Below are positions 51,540-64,000 of a stretch of DNA of 64,000 nt, piece after piece. The stretch spans positions 24,143,759-24,207,758 of the forward strand of contig CAIIXF020000009.1 in NCBI GenBank assembly GCA_903813345.2, in the 5' to 3' direction. Made by a program: the position numbers and the translations under genes. Under the pieces are notes generated by a model, which saw only the letters and a list, made by a program, of their open reading frames with translations, ran no database searches and was not told the DNA's origin. Positions within the stretch are counted from its first letter, which is position 1, and the number at the start of each line of letters is the position of its first letter. This stretch comes from Owenia fusiformis (lineage: Eukaryota; Annelida; Polychaeta; Sabellida; Oweniidae).

Positions 51540-54500
51540 TGCGATTTATTTTCTCCAATCATTTTACATAATTTTATACATTTCTAATATTACATTCTTG
51601 ATCAAACAAGCACAGTAAATTGGGATAATCCCCATATTTGTACTTACTTATACAATTCTTGGCAATAACAATGATATAATTGATGTAGTCTTCTTCCTTT
51701 TTTATTTTACATTCATACTTGAATAAAATGTGTTGTGTCCTAATCTAATTCTGTGCCCAAATCTCGCATTTAATTTGCACTCTACTTCATTCCATAAAAA
51801 CTTTACTCTTTTGCAAGAAATGAAAAAGTGTGCATATGAATCTTCCTCATTACAATATGTACAATTCTTTGAGGCAACTCCTTCAATTTTCCATTTGAAA
51901 AGGTGAGTATTAGTTGGGTAAATATTATGTAAAATCTTATATTGAATGCTCTTAAGTCGTGGCTCTTTGAGAGTTTGAATTAACTGCCAATTTCTTTTCC
52001 AATTTAAATCTGGATAAATATGTTTCCACCTTTCAATGCAAATAGGCACAACTTGGTCTTTCTTTAGAATCATTTTCCTTACATCCTTTGAAGTTAGGTT
52101 TTTTATCTTTACATTATTATACATCTTCTCACCTTTTGATCTATTCATACACATTTTCTTATTAATCATTGCATTGCGAATTACATTGTATTCCAGAACA
52201 ATGGCTGCATTATTTTGCATTTTTTGTTTGAAAAATTCTAATGACTTAACATGTTTATTTGTATCCAGTATGTCAGCAACATAATTGATACCTGCATCCT
52301 TCCATTGTTTAAAATACATTTGTTTATGTTTGAACACAATGCATCGATTATTCCATAATAAATCTGTTTTACAGATTTCTTTATCATACTCTCGATATTT
52401 GAACCATGTCTTTAATAGAAAGGAGTAAAATTCTGGGAGCATATCTAGGTTAATTTGAGGTTTTAGATCTTTCAGATCTGAGTTACATATAAAAATATCA
52501 AAATCATGACCTGTTTTGGCTAAAATTATTTTACTAACACCTTTCCACATTGAATTTTCACTATTCATAAACCTTTTAACCCAAGTGAGAATGAGAGATT
52601 CCTGACTTAAAAAAGCATCTACCATATTTATTCCACCATCTTTGTATGATTGCCGTAATACTTTTCGTTTAATCTTTTCTGAGCCCTTACCTGATTTTTT
52701 CCATAAAAATGTGTACATTTTTGTATTGAGCTCTTTTAAATAGTGATCTGGACATTTGAATGTCATTAACATGTGTAAAATTTGTGATGAAATGAGACTT
52801 TTTAACACACACACTTTACCAGCTAAAGATAATTTTCTTTTGTCCCAGCATTTCATAATGCACTCCATCTTATCTATTTTATCCCTCCAATTTTCATCTA
52901 ACAAATGTGCTGATTTATGGTTAGAGAAATAAGCACCTAATATCTTAATTTTTGCTGATTTTCCAATTTGCCAATCAATTCCCAGTGGAGTATTAACATT
53001 ATTCTTATTTTTTCCAAGCCACATTGCTTTTGTTTTAATCATATTTAGTTTTAGTCCAGAAGTTTTATAGAAATTATTTGAATGAATCAGTATATTTTCC
53101 AAGGATTTTATATTTTTAATAAAAATCGTTGTGTCATCTGCATAACTAGTCAATTTGATTTCGGTGTTGTTTATCTTGATGCCTTCAACGTTATTATCTT
53201 GACGTATTTTGCAAGCAAACACTTCTGTTGATATAATAAAAATCAACAAGATAAACCTAGTCTGGGCCTTATTTCTTATATGACATCTTGTGGCCCGCCC
53301 TAGAAAGCCCATGGTTTGACGTCTGTGCCTATTCGGCCCTTGATGCAAAAATTTATGTTGGCCTAGTCCTATGGCAGTGCATGAAATTCCATGCGCGTTT
53401 TATTAATAAGTGATAATGAGAATTTGCAACCAATGAAAGCATAGCACGGAAGTTAAACCCAATCACGGCAACAAGAACATTCAGATTAATAAATGAATGC
53501 CATGGTATTGGGTTTAACTTGTTGAACTAAGTCTTTAACATATTTCAGAATTGCTGATGTTCAACTGAAATAAACCGAGATAACTGCACTTTCAATGATT
53601 TTGAATTTTAATGGCACCTCTGCAGCTCTTAGCAAACATTTGATTGTGATTGTTCACGTGATCATTTCCTGCAAATTGATTGTACAGAATATCCACTTGT
53701 GTTGGTGACAAATAGTTATAGTCTACAACTTTCTGTGGTGGCAGTTGGTGTTTGGCATTCGGTGTCTGTAACAAATGGCAGGTGGTGGCATTTTGCATGT
53801 TAATGCCTTGTATTCTGCTTAATGTTCAATTCTCTAATGTGTTTTTGTCTCCCTCAATTATTGTTCTGTCAGAATCCTCATCGGAAGAAATTACTTTAGG
53901 TTTAATCCGCTGAGTCATATGTTGAAGACTAGGAATATAATCTTCATTCTCCAACCTACTTTCAGGCCCGTAGCCAGGGGGTTCGGGTGAATTCCCCCCC
54001 CCCCTCTGGCCAAACTTTCTTTCAAAATCATGCAGTTTTTCACCTTTCTAACTATTTTTTGAGTGATTTTTGGCCAAATTTGTTAAAGTGAACTCCCCCC
54101 CTAGAATTTTTGGGAAAAGTGAACCCCCCTTGGACAATTCTGGCTATGGGCCTGTACTTTCATATGTCTTTTTACAAAATTAGAGTATCCATACTTGCCT
54201 ATGTCTGACATTTATCTAATGATTTGTGTGATAGCTGCTTTTAAACCTTGGATTTCCACTCAAGAAGACACATGTTAAAATATTTTGAGCCCTAAAGTAT
54301 GTTTGGTGTCAGTAGAGTAGGGGATTAAAAGAATCCATATTACTCACTGTGTTGTGATTGGCTGGAATATTGTAAAGCATGCCTAGCTCTGTGTGAATAT
54401 CAGTTTTTTATCCCTCCCTTGATAACTAATAGTTGGTCAAATACCAGTATACAGATTGATATAAACTTTTTTGTCACAACATTTTATCTTTGTTTCAGAA

Positions 54501-57500
54501 AATATTTCCACCACGAGTTAGCAGTCAGCAGAGTAAGTGCCTTATCCAAGGTACTCATCGGGTTGATAATTGTAGTCGCAACCTTTTTCTTCACAAAGTT
54601 TTACATATACGCTAAAGTTGAAGTAATTACAATGGTATCAGCCAGCAATAATTACTCCAGATTTTACTATGAGGTGCCTTGCTCAAAAGATTACCAAGAA
54701 GAGAGAAAATTATTTAAAGGTAAGACTTTCAAATTTAACTGATGGAAATGCTCATTGGGAACCCTATGAACATATTGGGCACCTTGTACTGTTTGGTGAT
54801 ACTTGTATGTTATGAATCTGCTTATGCAAAATTTATTTGATGCATGTCATAATCAACTGATAAAAAGAGGAGTAAAAAACCTCAGAAAATCTGTTAATAT
54901 TTAGTAAGAAAATCAGTGTTTGACTTAGTTCAGACTTGGTAAGCAAACTGAATAAGACAGAATCTTTTGGAAAGTGTTTCTCTCGATCTTATTCTACCTT
55001 TAAACCATTCTAGATTGTGTTCCAAAGAGATGTGGTCGAGTAGTGATGGACAGTGTAGTGACAAAACAAGAAGCGAGGAAATTACTTCGGTAAGTGAATC
55101 TGTAATTTTCAGATACAGCATAAACAAACAAATCATTTCCTGTTGTTACATATTGTAATTAAAATGATATAAAAACTGTGTCTAATATTAGCATAAAAGT
55201 CATTTTGATATTTTTTATTACGTCACCACCACAAGTGCGACATATTGTTTATAGTCTCCAAATTTTTTGTGGATGGTGTTCGGTGTTTGGCATCTGTAAC
55301 AAATGGCAATCTTAGTTTAGTTAGCTTAGCATAGACCATACAGCTGATCTTGCATAGATTAGCATAGATCTTTCTAGAAATAAATATGTTATCCTTAACA
55401 AGAAAGAAAGACACATTCTTATAGTCAAAATAATGAATCTCACAAATATCCTAAATCTTAATTGCGCTCATGCAGAGTATGCAATATTTAAATGTCACTT
55501 TATTATTTTACAGTATTGTGAGGAATGCTATGGTTCTAGGTGGATCCAATGGTGGGGTTAGTTAACTATTTTAATGATTATACCTAGTTATACAGATAAC
55601 CATTTAGAAAATTATCTGACATATTTCATAGTTTCATAGGTTTTAATATAATTTATTTTCTAGTTTTCTTACAAATACCGTACTGTAATTTTATAATGTA
55701 TTCACAAAGCCCTCCCTATACTTTATTAAGATCAAAGTAGCAATTTTTGGCCCATCTTGGTTTACCATTCTACTTCATATGTATGCATACATGATATCAC
55801 AGTGTTGTTTCTTGCTTTAATGTTTATATTCGCAGAATTATTTCAACCAGAAAATCTCTTAATCCCAAGTTATTCCTTGTTTGTCATTCCTACACTATTT
55901 AAATGCATTTATATTTTTTATATTATAGGCTTCAATACTTGACTTACATACAGGGGCCATATCTAAAGGAAATGCTTTCATCAATATCTTTAAGTAAGTG
56001 CAAAAAAGCAGGAGAAAAATGACATCAACATCAGATCAGAAGTGTCAATTTGCCCAGAGGTTTTCCATTCATTTACTAAGAAATTGATTGACATCGCCAA
56101 GGAAACAAATGTTGAAATATAAGAAAGAGACAGGTGAATTAATTATCAAAGCTTCCAGGTCATCTCAACCCAGTAAAACCCAACCCCAGTAAAACTCAAC
56201 CCCAAGTCAACTCAACCCCTGTAAAACTCAACCCCAAGTCAACTCTACCCAGTAAAACTCAACCCCAAGTCAACTCAACCCATGTAAAACTCAACCCCAA
56301 GTCAACTCAACCCCTGTAAAACTCCTTATCAAACATTGATATATTTTCAAACACTGTAAAGATGTGTGATCTCTTCATCAGGTTATTATTACTCTTGTGA
56401 TGTTAGAGCCATCTTTTATCTAGTGACCAGTACTAATGAATGGCCAAGATCTTATGAAATGATTTTTTGTGGATTTTAGTGGTAACCAATTTCTATCATA
56501 GATTAAGTCAATGTTATCACATTCTAACAATGTAGTGCTCGAATTTCAGTGTTACTCTCAAATCTCGATATCTAGAAATCATTTTTACTATGTTCATTGA
56601 ACATTGAATTTGTATTAATAAAATACAATTGTTTCAGAGCTTTAGAGAGCCATCCTGAACCAGATCAGATTCTAACAGCAGAGGACTTCATGATTTATAA
56701 GTGAGTTGGCATAAATATGAACTCATTGTCCACATTCTTATCTCACCACCACAAGTGGTGACATATAGTTATACTCTTCAACTTTTTGTGGATGGTATTT
56801 GGCATTTGATGGGTGGTATTTGGTAGTTGGTATTAGAGTTGGTGTTTGATGGTTGGTGTCTGTAACAAATGGTGGGTGGTGATGTCCATGTTAATCCCTC
56901 GTATGTTTATTGTTTTTACTGCAACAGGAAGTGAGTATAGTAAATGAATGTAGTAGGTTCCAGAATGTTTCCCCTTGAACCAGCTTATAATTTAAGAATG
57001 TATCAGTGCTACAGGGAAATGATATTCAGTGTTATTGGCTCCCATGGTGAGCATACCCACTCATCCATCTGTACATTATAGCCTGAACTAATGTTCCAAT
57101 CCATTTATGGGGGTACATTCTGGTAATATACACCATTGGTCTTGCCTCTTACTTTTGCTTTGTTTTGGAAAATCAGTTTTTTTTTTGTTATCAAAATATC
57201 ACTTTTTTGACAATTATTGGAAAAGATGAGTACATGTACATGTAATAAGAATCAGCATCTGAGCCAATGCCCACAAAATTGTGTCATTTTTTCTTATATG
57301 ACCACATACTATGAGGATGAAATGCATGTAACAGCATCCCCAGTTTAAAAACCATTGAATTCTAATCAAAATTGATCATTGGCATACCACTTAAGTCTGT
57401 CAGCATTTGATTTATTTATTTCAGTCACTTGTGGAATAATATTCATGTCCAGTTTTACTTTTTAAAATATTTTTTTGTTTTCCAATTTGCATTTATAAGA

Positions 57501-60500
57501 TAATAGCATGACGCTTACTCACATAACTTAAAATACTGGTATTATGTATTTGTTTTCTTATTTATCTCCAGAAAAGTTAAGGATAAAATCCACAGCGCAG
57601 TAGCAGCAGAGTTTGAAGTGCCAAAAGATAAACTTTATTTAACAAAACCAACATTTTTCTCTCGGCTTACAACAAAACCAGCAAAAACTATACATGATGA
57701 ATACTGGCACCCTCATATAGATAAGGTACAGTCAGTAGCACCCTTGATTTTTCATTTTACAGTGTTAATAACGCAATTTAAACATTTAAAGTAGACCTAA
57801 GTTATGCTATACACATTGTCTGTCCTTTTTCTGTATCTGCATAGTTAAAGACACATTACGTCTTATCAAAAAAATTATTTTCATTTAGCCGGATTGCATG
57901 AAAGTATGTTGCTCATATACAGTATAATTAATATTTTCATACATCTGTAGGAAACCTATGGTTCTTTCCATTACACTTCACTGCTGTATCTCACTGAATA
58001 CATGGAGGACTTTAGAGGTGGACGTTTTTTCTTCATCGATAAAGACACCAATCGTACGGTGGAGCCTGTAACAGGTATTTTCAGTGGTACATTTCTGCCT
58101 AACCTAAGATTTCCATATTCCATCATAGTTGCTTTACTATATAATAGTATATATTGCTTTACCCTAGTATCATGTATCATCGATAATCAACTGATTTAAG
58201 AATTCTTAATTCAGGAACATTTGCAGAAATATTATAAGGTATTGAATGATTTGAAATGCAATACAGGATATATTCTGCTCGAGAAATTTTGTATTGGAAC
58301 GAGACAAAGTTTTTATTGCTACTGAGAATGTCCCTTCCGTCTCCGTACCAATATTCTCTGTATTGCGACGGAGATGATCAATGGGGACAATCTCAGTAGC
58401 ATTACAGATTGGTACAGCACAAGAACTGACCAATCAGAAGGCTTCATTTTACAGATCATACAATAAACACTATATCACCCACTGATGAAGATGTTGTATT
58501 TTTGCCAAACTGGTGGTGCTATCTTTGTTTTATTAATGTTAATCTTATTTTTAAAAATTTGAAAAAATGATTGCATATAATTGATTTAATAACATGAATT
58601 ACGAAAAGGAATTACATGTTAATGAGAGAGAATTGTAATAGTGGGGGGAATTTACCCCTATATTAGGCAGAATATTTCAGATGGTGATACAAGTATAAAC
58701 TTTGGCTTTTCTGCTTCTTAAAACCTTTTTCAAAAAATCTGTCCCTGTGATCGACGGAATATTTCACTTCTTCCCCCCAAAATCCAAGATGGCCGACAAA
58801 GTATGACTTAAATAACATGTAGGGTGGGCAAATTTTTTTTTTTTGGAAAATTCATGCCCTCATGGTGAAATGTTGTTCTTTAAGGTGAAAATAGTCATGT
58901 GAATTTTTTTCAAATTTTTAAACTGAATTTTAGCCCTCTCCCATGGCCCCAAAGTGTGACGATTTGGCGTAAAATGGGAAATAATGTTCATTTTCTAGGT
59001 TCAAATAAAGAATGCAATGACAAATAACATTAATTATTATTTAAAAAACATCTAATAACTTTGCCTGATACTACAATATGAAGATTTCAATTATTGAAAA
59101 ATTGAAAGTATTTTTTAAAAAGCGTTGAAAGTGCCCTACCCTATAAAATTGGAAAAAGGAAGTTGTGGTCAATTTTATCATTCTGTAGGATTAAGTTAGA
59201 AACGTGTATCAACAGAAAACAAATAAGTACATTCAGACCATCTTCAAAGGTAACTGGATATTATAATATGATTATAATAACTATATAGCACAAAACATAT
59301 TTTATATATGTGTATGATTATATGTTTATGTAGTACATGTATCACTATGTAATGTAATATACATGTAATCATAAAATAGAGAGGTTGCTATGATTTCATC
59401 AGAGTATGATTAGACATGTTTATCTCTATGTTTAGAGCTGTAGTATACAACATACACACATAACACATAATACTGTTATGAACTCAAGTCAAAATAAATA
59501 ATTAGGAGTTAAGCAAGGTTCATTCCTGACACCCTTCTTATTTTGTATACTCACAAAGTGGTACAATGGATACTCTATTTAATGTAATGAATTTAACATC
59601 ATTGGTACTACTGTTCTATAATTAGGAATATACATTCACTAATGTAGAACAAAATCAGTTTTTAAAAGTCATTATTACATTAAACCGCTTGTTTAAGGTT
59701 CACTTTTGGCACCCTTCTTATTCTTTACACTTACAAATGCACTAATTTACAACAAAATCAATTTGTGTAAATTGCCAAAACAACTGAAGTTGCCAAAACA
59801 ACTGAACATTGAGTACTGAGTGAGTTTTGCAGATTTATCAATGTATTTACCATGTTTTACAACTACATCACCATTACTTTGACACCAGCAAGAAAATAAT
59901 TGCAGAATTTTGACGTGAGTTTAAACAATGGAGTATCATTGCTTGTGGCACTATTGTCCTTCAGGTTTTGTTGTGATTAGCAGCTTTAGTCTTTTTTTGT
60001 CAGTTTAATTTCCATTTTTTCTGTTCTATCCCTAAAGCTGCATACAAACTCAGAGAGGTTGGAAAACAGGTTGATCAAACCTCACTCAATTATTCAGCCA
60101 GCTCTGCACAATGCAGCCATAGTCACCATTTTTCTGTTTGGCCTATTTCTAAGAGAGCCTTGTTCCACTCTGTTGCTGTAACTCAAGCAGAATTAAACAG
60201 CCAGGAAAGGGACTATCATATTGTTCTGATGACAATCAAGTAATTTGGGCAATAAAGGAGACTCATTGTAATAGTCATTACAATTAGTCACCTTCCAATC
60301 TGTTGCCTGAATCACATATGTTGCTTTAGGACTCTTTAGGCAGTTTGAAGTACTTTTGACAATTGGGTCAATATGTTGGATGTTCTATTAGGCCGTCCTG
60401 CCTTGCCTAGTTGGTTGGGTTAGTTTTGTGTCATTTAGTGTTCTATAAGGAAATGACAGGGAGCTTCCAGGAGACTGCAAGATTTGATATGATTCCCAGG

Positions 60501-62215
60501 TTACTAGTTTTTTTTTAGTTCAGTGAAGATACACAGAATGGCTATTTCAGTGTCATTTGCTAGAGTGACCCCATCAATCCATGAAAATGTGATACTACAA
60601 AAATGTGATACTATTCTAGTATGTTGGATGTGGGTTACCATTTCTCATTTTAAATTCATTGCACTCCTTGTGGCTCCTTTCAGAAGGATGTTCATAGCTG
60701 CCATGAATAGTAATATGCAGCCTGCCATGATTCCCTTCTCTAAAGGCTGCCAACCAGTGGTGATTGTATAATTGATAAGTTCTTGTCTACCTGCCCTTAT
60801 TTCATCATACTATTAAGAGATTGTGATAATATTGGACTAAGGTAGAACCTTGGAAGACTACTTCAATGTTTGCATTGATACTTGGTTGACAATATTCTCA
60901 TTCAAACTTGAAATATATTCTTGAATTATGTCTTAAATATTAAATGTATTAGAGAATGTTATAAAGTAATTCAAGTTCTAACAGAGAGGGCCAAAATAGA
61001 ACCTTGAAGAACTCCTTTAAAACTCTTTTTGCCAAAATTCAAATCAAAGAAGATCATAGCATTTCTAAATATATTTGCATGTCTTCGTACCATGTGAACA
61101 TATTTTTAACCATATTATCTCTATGTATGAATCTAAGGTGTTATTTTTAACGAATTATGTACATATTTCGACAACCTTAAATTTTTTACTGAAATAGTAT
61201 TAGGTTTGGCTGATTTGAGGGATGGAATTTTCTTATTTGCATAAATAACTGACTAGCCAATAAATTTGCATGTAACGCAATTTTGAATATTTTCCACCGA
61301 ATTCCAAGAGATTGTGATAATAATAGAGTGTAGTAGAACCTTGCGGGACTCCTTCAAAGTCTCCTTGGTATTTGTAAGACAGTGTTTTCATGTAAACTTG
61401 AAATATTAGATTGAATTATGTGTGAAATATCAACATTATTCAAGAAAACAAGTTTAATGACTAAAGTTGTTGCAAAATAAGAGTGCTCCCAAAATAGAAC
61501 CTTGTAGAATCCTTATATAAAGTCATTTTGCCCAAATTCAGCTCATTAATGAATGTAACTGTATTTCTAGATAGAATGTACATGCTTTACTACTGAATCA
61601 ATACAATTTTAAACCATATTTATCTCTATATATTAATCTAGAGTGTCTTTTGTATCGAATTACACATACACGGCAGCCATCTTGAATTTTTTCCTGAAAT
61701 AGTGTTCAGTTTGATCGATCACAGGGACATAATTTTTCCAAATAGTTTAAATAATAGATTAAGCCAATAAATTTGCTTGTATCACCATTTGAAATATTTT
61801 CCACTAAATTCCCCCCACTATAACACATTTTAAATTAAAACCATATATTCTGCATACTAAACTTGAATCGGAAGAAGAAAATAATAAAAATGAAAATATT
61901 CTATGATTCCTGAATGGAAGGAGAAGTAATATTAGATATTGTTTCTTACAAGTTTGATAATAGGATTTGGGGTTTGTTTTCCTCATGACTGGTTGTACAT
62001 AAAGAATGTCTCGAGTTCTTGCTCTGTTTTTTTCTTTTGGCACTTGTGATACATATATATTCTCTTCTACATTTTCAGGTCGACTTTCCTTCTTCACTTC
62101 TGGATCTGAGAACCTGCATTTTGTCGAAAGGCTAAAAGAGGGCGCTAGATATGCAATAACTGTTTCGTTTACCTGTGACCCAGAGAAAGCAATTGGAGAT
62201 CCTCGATTGAAGTAG
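50468..62215 (+). CDS. OGFOD3: OGFOD3 orthologue, 2-oxoglutarate/Fe(II)-dependent oxygenase domain protein
   Basis: Exons: 50468-50529, 54499-54719, 55014-55089, 55514-55556, 55929-55993, 56638-56700, 57572-57725, 57951-58074 and 62079-62215; 945 nt, 314 residues, close to the human length of about 319. Order: basic N-terminus (MPTRKRTLK), one membrane segment (VLIGLIIVVATFFFTKFYIY, about 37-56) giving a type II topology, then conserved RFYYEVPCSKDY, KRCGRVV, GGSNGG, LYLTKPTFFSR and the oxygenase fold. Iron ligands: HxD in WHPHIDK and the distal His in SENLHFVERL; the Arg of GARYAITVSF should bind 2-oxoglutarate. The fold belongs to the prolyl-4-hydroxylase-like superfamily; the substrate is unknown. 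All splice phases agree. Head-to-head with WDR90. Confidence 0.93.
50926..51131. mobile_element. CAGGCCCGTAGCC MITE in OGFOD3 intron 1, intact ends
   Basis: Perfect-looking ends CAGGCCCGTAGCCAGG and CCTGGCTACGGGCCTG. A TTCAC duplication flanks the element. It is the cleanest copy of the family in this window. Confidence 0.87.
51132..51491. other. OGFOD3 intron 1 between MITE and LINE
   Basis: About 360 bp of AT-rich intron sequence. No exon or repeat could be supported. Confidence 0.4.
51492..53258 (-). mobile_element. 5'-truncated non-LTR retrotransposon (LINE) with poly(A) tail and target duplications
   Basis: On the minus strand an uninterrupted frame (53242 down to 51702) encodes the C-terminal half of a LINE reverse transcriptase. 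It has the catalytic YADD box (YADDTTIFI), the thumb-like LSLAGKVCVLKSLISSQ and FLWKK, GGINMVDA, and a terminal Cys-rich CTYCNEEDSYAHFFISC motif. The 3' end has about 190 bp of UTR and a poly(A) tail (31 T on plus, 51507-51537). Exact 16 bp duplications TCAACAAGATAAACCT flank it at 51492-51507 and 53243-53258. An L1/Tx1-like clade is my best guess. The endonuclease domain and the first half of RT are missing, so the copy cannot move by itself. Confidence 0.93.
53259..53962. other. OGFOD3 intron 1 after the LINE
   Basis: No exon could be supported. It contains TGGTGGCAGTTGGTGTTTGG-type words that recur at 55260 and 56790, suggesting an old dispersed repeat. Confidence 0.4.
53963..54154. mobile_element. 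CAGGCCCGTAGCC MITE, second copy in OGFOD3 intron 1
   Basis: Ends CAGGCCCGTAGCCAGG and GGCTATGGGCCTG, flanked by TACTTT on both sides. Confidence 0.83.
56167..56322. repeat. Minisatellite in OGFOD3 intron 5
   Basis: Imperfect units of about 33-35 bp, AAAACTCAACCCCAAGTCAA followed by CTCAACCCCTGT or CTACCCAGT, repeated about four to five times. Confidence 0.85.
58075..62078 (+). other. OGFOD3 intron 8 (4 kb)
   Basis: Between the exon ending VEPVTG and the last exon (RLSFFTSGSENL). Mostly AT-rich. Apart from the tandem duplication at 60815-61810, I find no element or exon I can support. Confidence 0.7.
60815..61810. repeat. Diverged tandem duplication, two copies of about 495 bp
   Basis: 60815-61308 and 61309-61810 share an ordered series of words: AGAGATTGTGATAAT, GTAGAACCTTG, CAAACTTGAAATAT, CAAAATAGAACCTTG, ACCATAT..TATCTCTA and CAATAAATTTGC. 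Within each copy AGAACCTTG also occurs twice. It looks old, and no function was recognised. Confidence 0.7.
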
Positions 62216-63420
62216 ATATCAAAGGAGCAGAAATAGCAAAACCTTGCCCTATTTGGAACATCCAAAGACTCTCTTCTCGTATGATCGATTTAGATTTCAA
62301 ACAATTTGTATGACATATGATATAAATAGCTCTCACATTACATATGGAATGAATTAACACAAGACACATGTGAAGATGTTTTAAAATATGGCATATTTTC
62401 AGCTTTTGGCATCAGAAATTCACATCTGATATTCTATTGTGTTAATCATGTAAGGTCTCATTTTTGATATTAAATGATTCATCTATTGTATGAAATATTT
62501 ATATGTATAGACAGAAGTATTCATTGTAATGTAAGTGTTATAGGCAATATCAAGAACCCCATAAAGATGATGGGAAATTCTTATAAAGATCTGTTTTGAG
62601 TATAATCAGGTCAAGTGAGTTTTTCCAAAATCTCTTCCATATGGATTTTGTCTGTCTCTGGCAGGGTAACAAGAAAATATGAACATTTCTTGTAAAACAA
62701 AGTGTATATGACCAAGTTGAAGTTTTTAATATTGGAATGAGATGGTTTTGGGAAACAAGGTTTCACATGTTTTTATAGAGGCAAGTCAAGTGACCCATAT
62801 CTTTGGAGACCATTTCCACCCTAGAACGTGTCATTTTCAAGTGTGTGTAAGTGGGTTTTCAAGTGGGTGCAACACCCAACTGCCTCTCTCCTTTGGGAAC
62901 CAATGGGATTAAACCATGAAGGGAAGAATATGGGTCTGACCCAGTACCTGTAGTATTACAGACTGTAGGTTTCTTGTTGGATTCTTGTCTTCATCTATGC
63001 TTTGTCTATGTTGTATGTGCAATCCCAGAATATTGATTCTAATTTTTATTTTGGTGCGGGAAACAAAGAAATAGTTTCTGTATAACGATGTTTTGTATAA
63101 TGATGTTGTAATGTATGCTATACAAGTAAATGGATATAAATTTTTGCATACAGCTAAAGAATTTTAGAACTGATACCTACATGTTGTATTATGTGGAAGA
63201 TGTAACATATTTATATGAAGTTTAGATGCAAGTGTTGAAATAAGGTCTAAATGTTATACATATCAAATATGTATATTTTACATTACTGTAGATGTGGTTG
63301 CTACATGTATGCAGCGTGCATATGACATATGTGTTTTTATATTTTTGGCGGATGGGATGTTGTGTAAAACATTTCAGGGATTTTATGTTTAATAAATATG
63401 ATTAAAATTTAATTGTGGAT
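62216..63420 (+). terminator. OGFOD3: OGFOD3 3' UTR and poly(A) signal
   Basis: After the TAG at 62213-62215 the sequence is AT-rich, without further coding signal. AATAAA at 63391-63396 (ttaataaatatg), followed by a T/G-rich stretch (ttgtggatttgttttaaaag), is the most plausible poly(A) signal, giving a 3' UTR of about 1.2 kb. Confidence 0.6.
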
Positions 63421-63743
63421 TTGTTTTAAAAGAGCCTGGTAAGATGTAGACCATTATGTTTTCTCATGGAGGTACTATGGTACTTTGTCCATCTTGGTCG
63501 TATCTGACCAACCTCGAGATATCTCGGGGTGCTATACAATAATTGTCACACAATTTGTACCAATAATCTTTCGAAATATTGTAGGGGTCACATGGGGAAT
63601 ACGGTTGGGTGCAATTGAAATATATTGTCATCATATTGTCATTGCTGTTCACAATGGTATTAAACATAGCAAAGAGGGTGTTGATACAGTCCTTTAAAAT
63701 GCTGATATGAAAACATGGCATTTTGATCAATTTTTTTATCAAA

Positions 63744-63989
63744 ATGGCCAGTCACCAGCAGAAAACATCAAAAATAGCTTTGGCCAGCAATGAGTTAAAA
63801 GTTGAAATGACAATGCTTGATTTAAAAATTAAGATACACAATATTTGCGGGGAGAGTGTAGGTGATGACCCTTGTCCTTTGATTGATCACTTAAACGTAC
63901 CACTATGTTATGCATTTGGAAAATACCATTTAATCTGTAATATACTTTGTGCTTTTCTGGTGTACACTTCATTCTTTGTGAATGGCTAA
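63744..63989 (+). CDS. Possible first exon or short ORF, unrecognised
   Basis: Starting at the internal Met at 63744, the frame begins MASHQQKTSKIALASNELKV and runs 81 codons to a stop at 63987-63989. The first 35 residues look like an ordinary polar protein start, while the later part is Cys- and hydrophobic-rich and may be read-through into an intron. It could be the first exon of the gene downstream of OGFOD3. No family was recognised. Confidence 0.25.
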   Translation: MASHQQKTSKIALASNELKVEMTMLDLKIKIHNICGESVGDDPCPLIDHLNVPLCYAFGKYHLICNILCAFLVYTSFFVNG

Positions 63990-64000
63990 GATGTAACAAG

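Noticed and set aside
61804-62265. 153-codon minus-strand frame
   Set aside because: It is antisense to the last OGFOD3 exon and adjoining intron. The plus strand encodes the conserved oxygenase C-terminus there.
63464-63742. 92-codon minus-strand frame beyond OGFOD3
   Set aside because: No start context, motif or splice partner could be recognised. It overlaps another open frame on the plus strand, as expected by chance in this region.

Overview
This is eukaryotic, AT-rich, transposon-laden DNA. Genes have short exons with GT-AG introns, and non-coding sequence dominates. The strongest clue to the organism is a tandem set of secreted LDLa-domain proteins resembling the linker subunits of giant extracellular haemoglobin (erythrocruorin), a family known from annelids. 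I therefore infer an annelid (polychaete or siboglinid-like). Species cannot be set from this window. All exon models and similarities were read by eye, with no alignment software.

Layout. (1) A WDR90/POC16 orthologue runs leftward on the minus strand over almost the whole left three quarters. Exon 1 is at 49068-49089, exons 2-10 lie between 43418 and 37884, and exons 11-12 reappear at 521-376 and 192-135. The gene continues past the left edge. (2) The 37.4 kb intron between exons 10 and 11 (522-37883) holds four complete six-exon linker-like genes, all on the plus strand and opposite to their host: 2680-9257, 10415-19798, 20956-28116 and 29273-34847. Their exon lengths are identical, each encodes 262 residues from the conserved ATG, and they differ mainly by transposon insertions in introns 4 and 5. 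Shared and missing insertions show that gene 4 split off first and genes 1-3 are younger duplicates. (3) A divergent promoter region with CACGTG E-boxes and a 135 bp inverted repeat (49090-50467) separates WDR90 from OGFOD3. (4) OGFOD3 runs rightward (50468-62215, nine exons, 314 residues), encoding a predicted type II membrane 2-oxoglutarate/Fe(II) oxygenase. Its intron 1 holds a recently inserted 5'-truncated LINE with intact target-site duplications.

Mobile elements supported by termini, empty sites or internal motifs include a mariner-like element with a transposase relic, a second Tc1/mariner-type element, a hAT-type element with an 8 bp duplication, a foldback element with inverted minisatellites, a CAGGCCCGTAGCC-ended MITE family, tRNA-derived SINEs, and two families built of 135 bp and 160 bp internal tandem units. 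I saw no rRNA, functional tRNA or CRISPR array.

The most notable result is the architecture: a recently amplified four-gene cluster related to respiratory-pigment assembly, nested antisense inside one intron of a conserved centriole/cilium gene.
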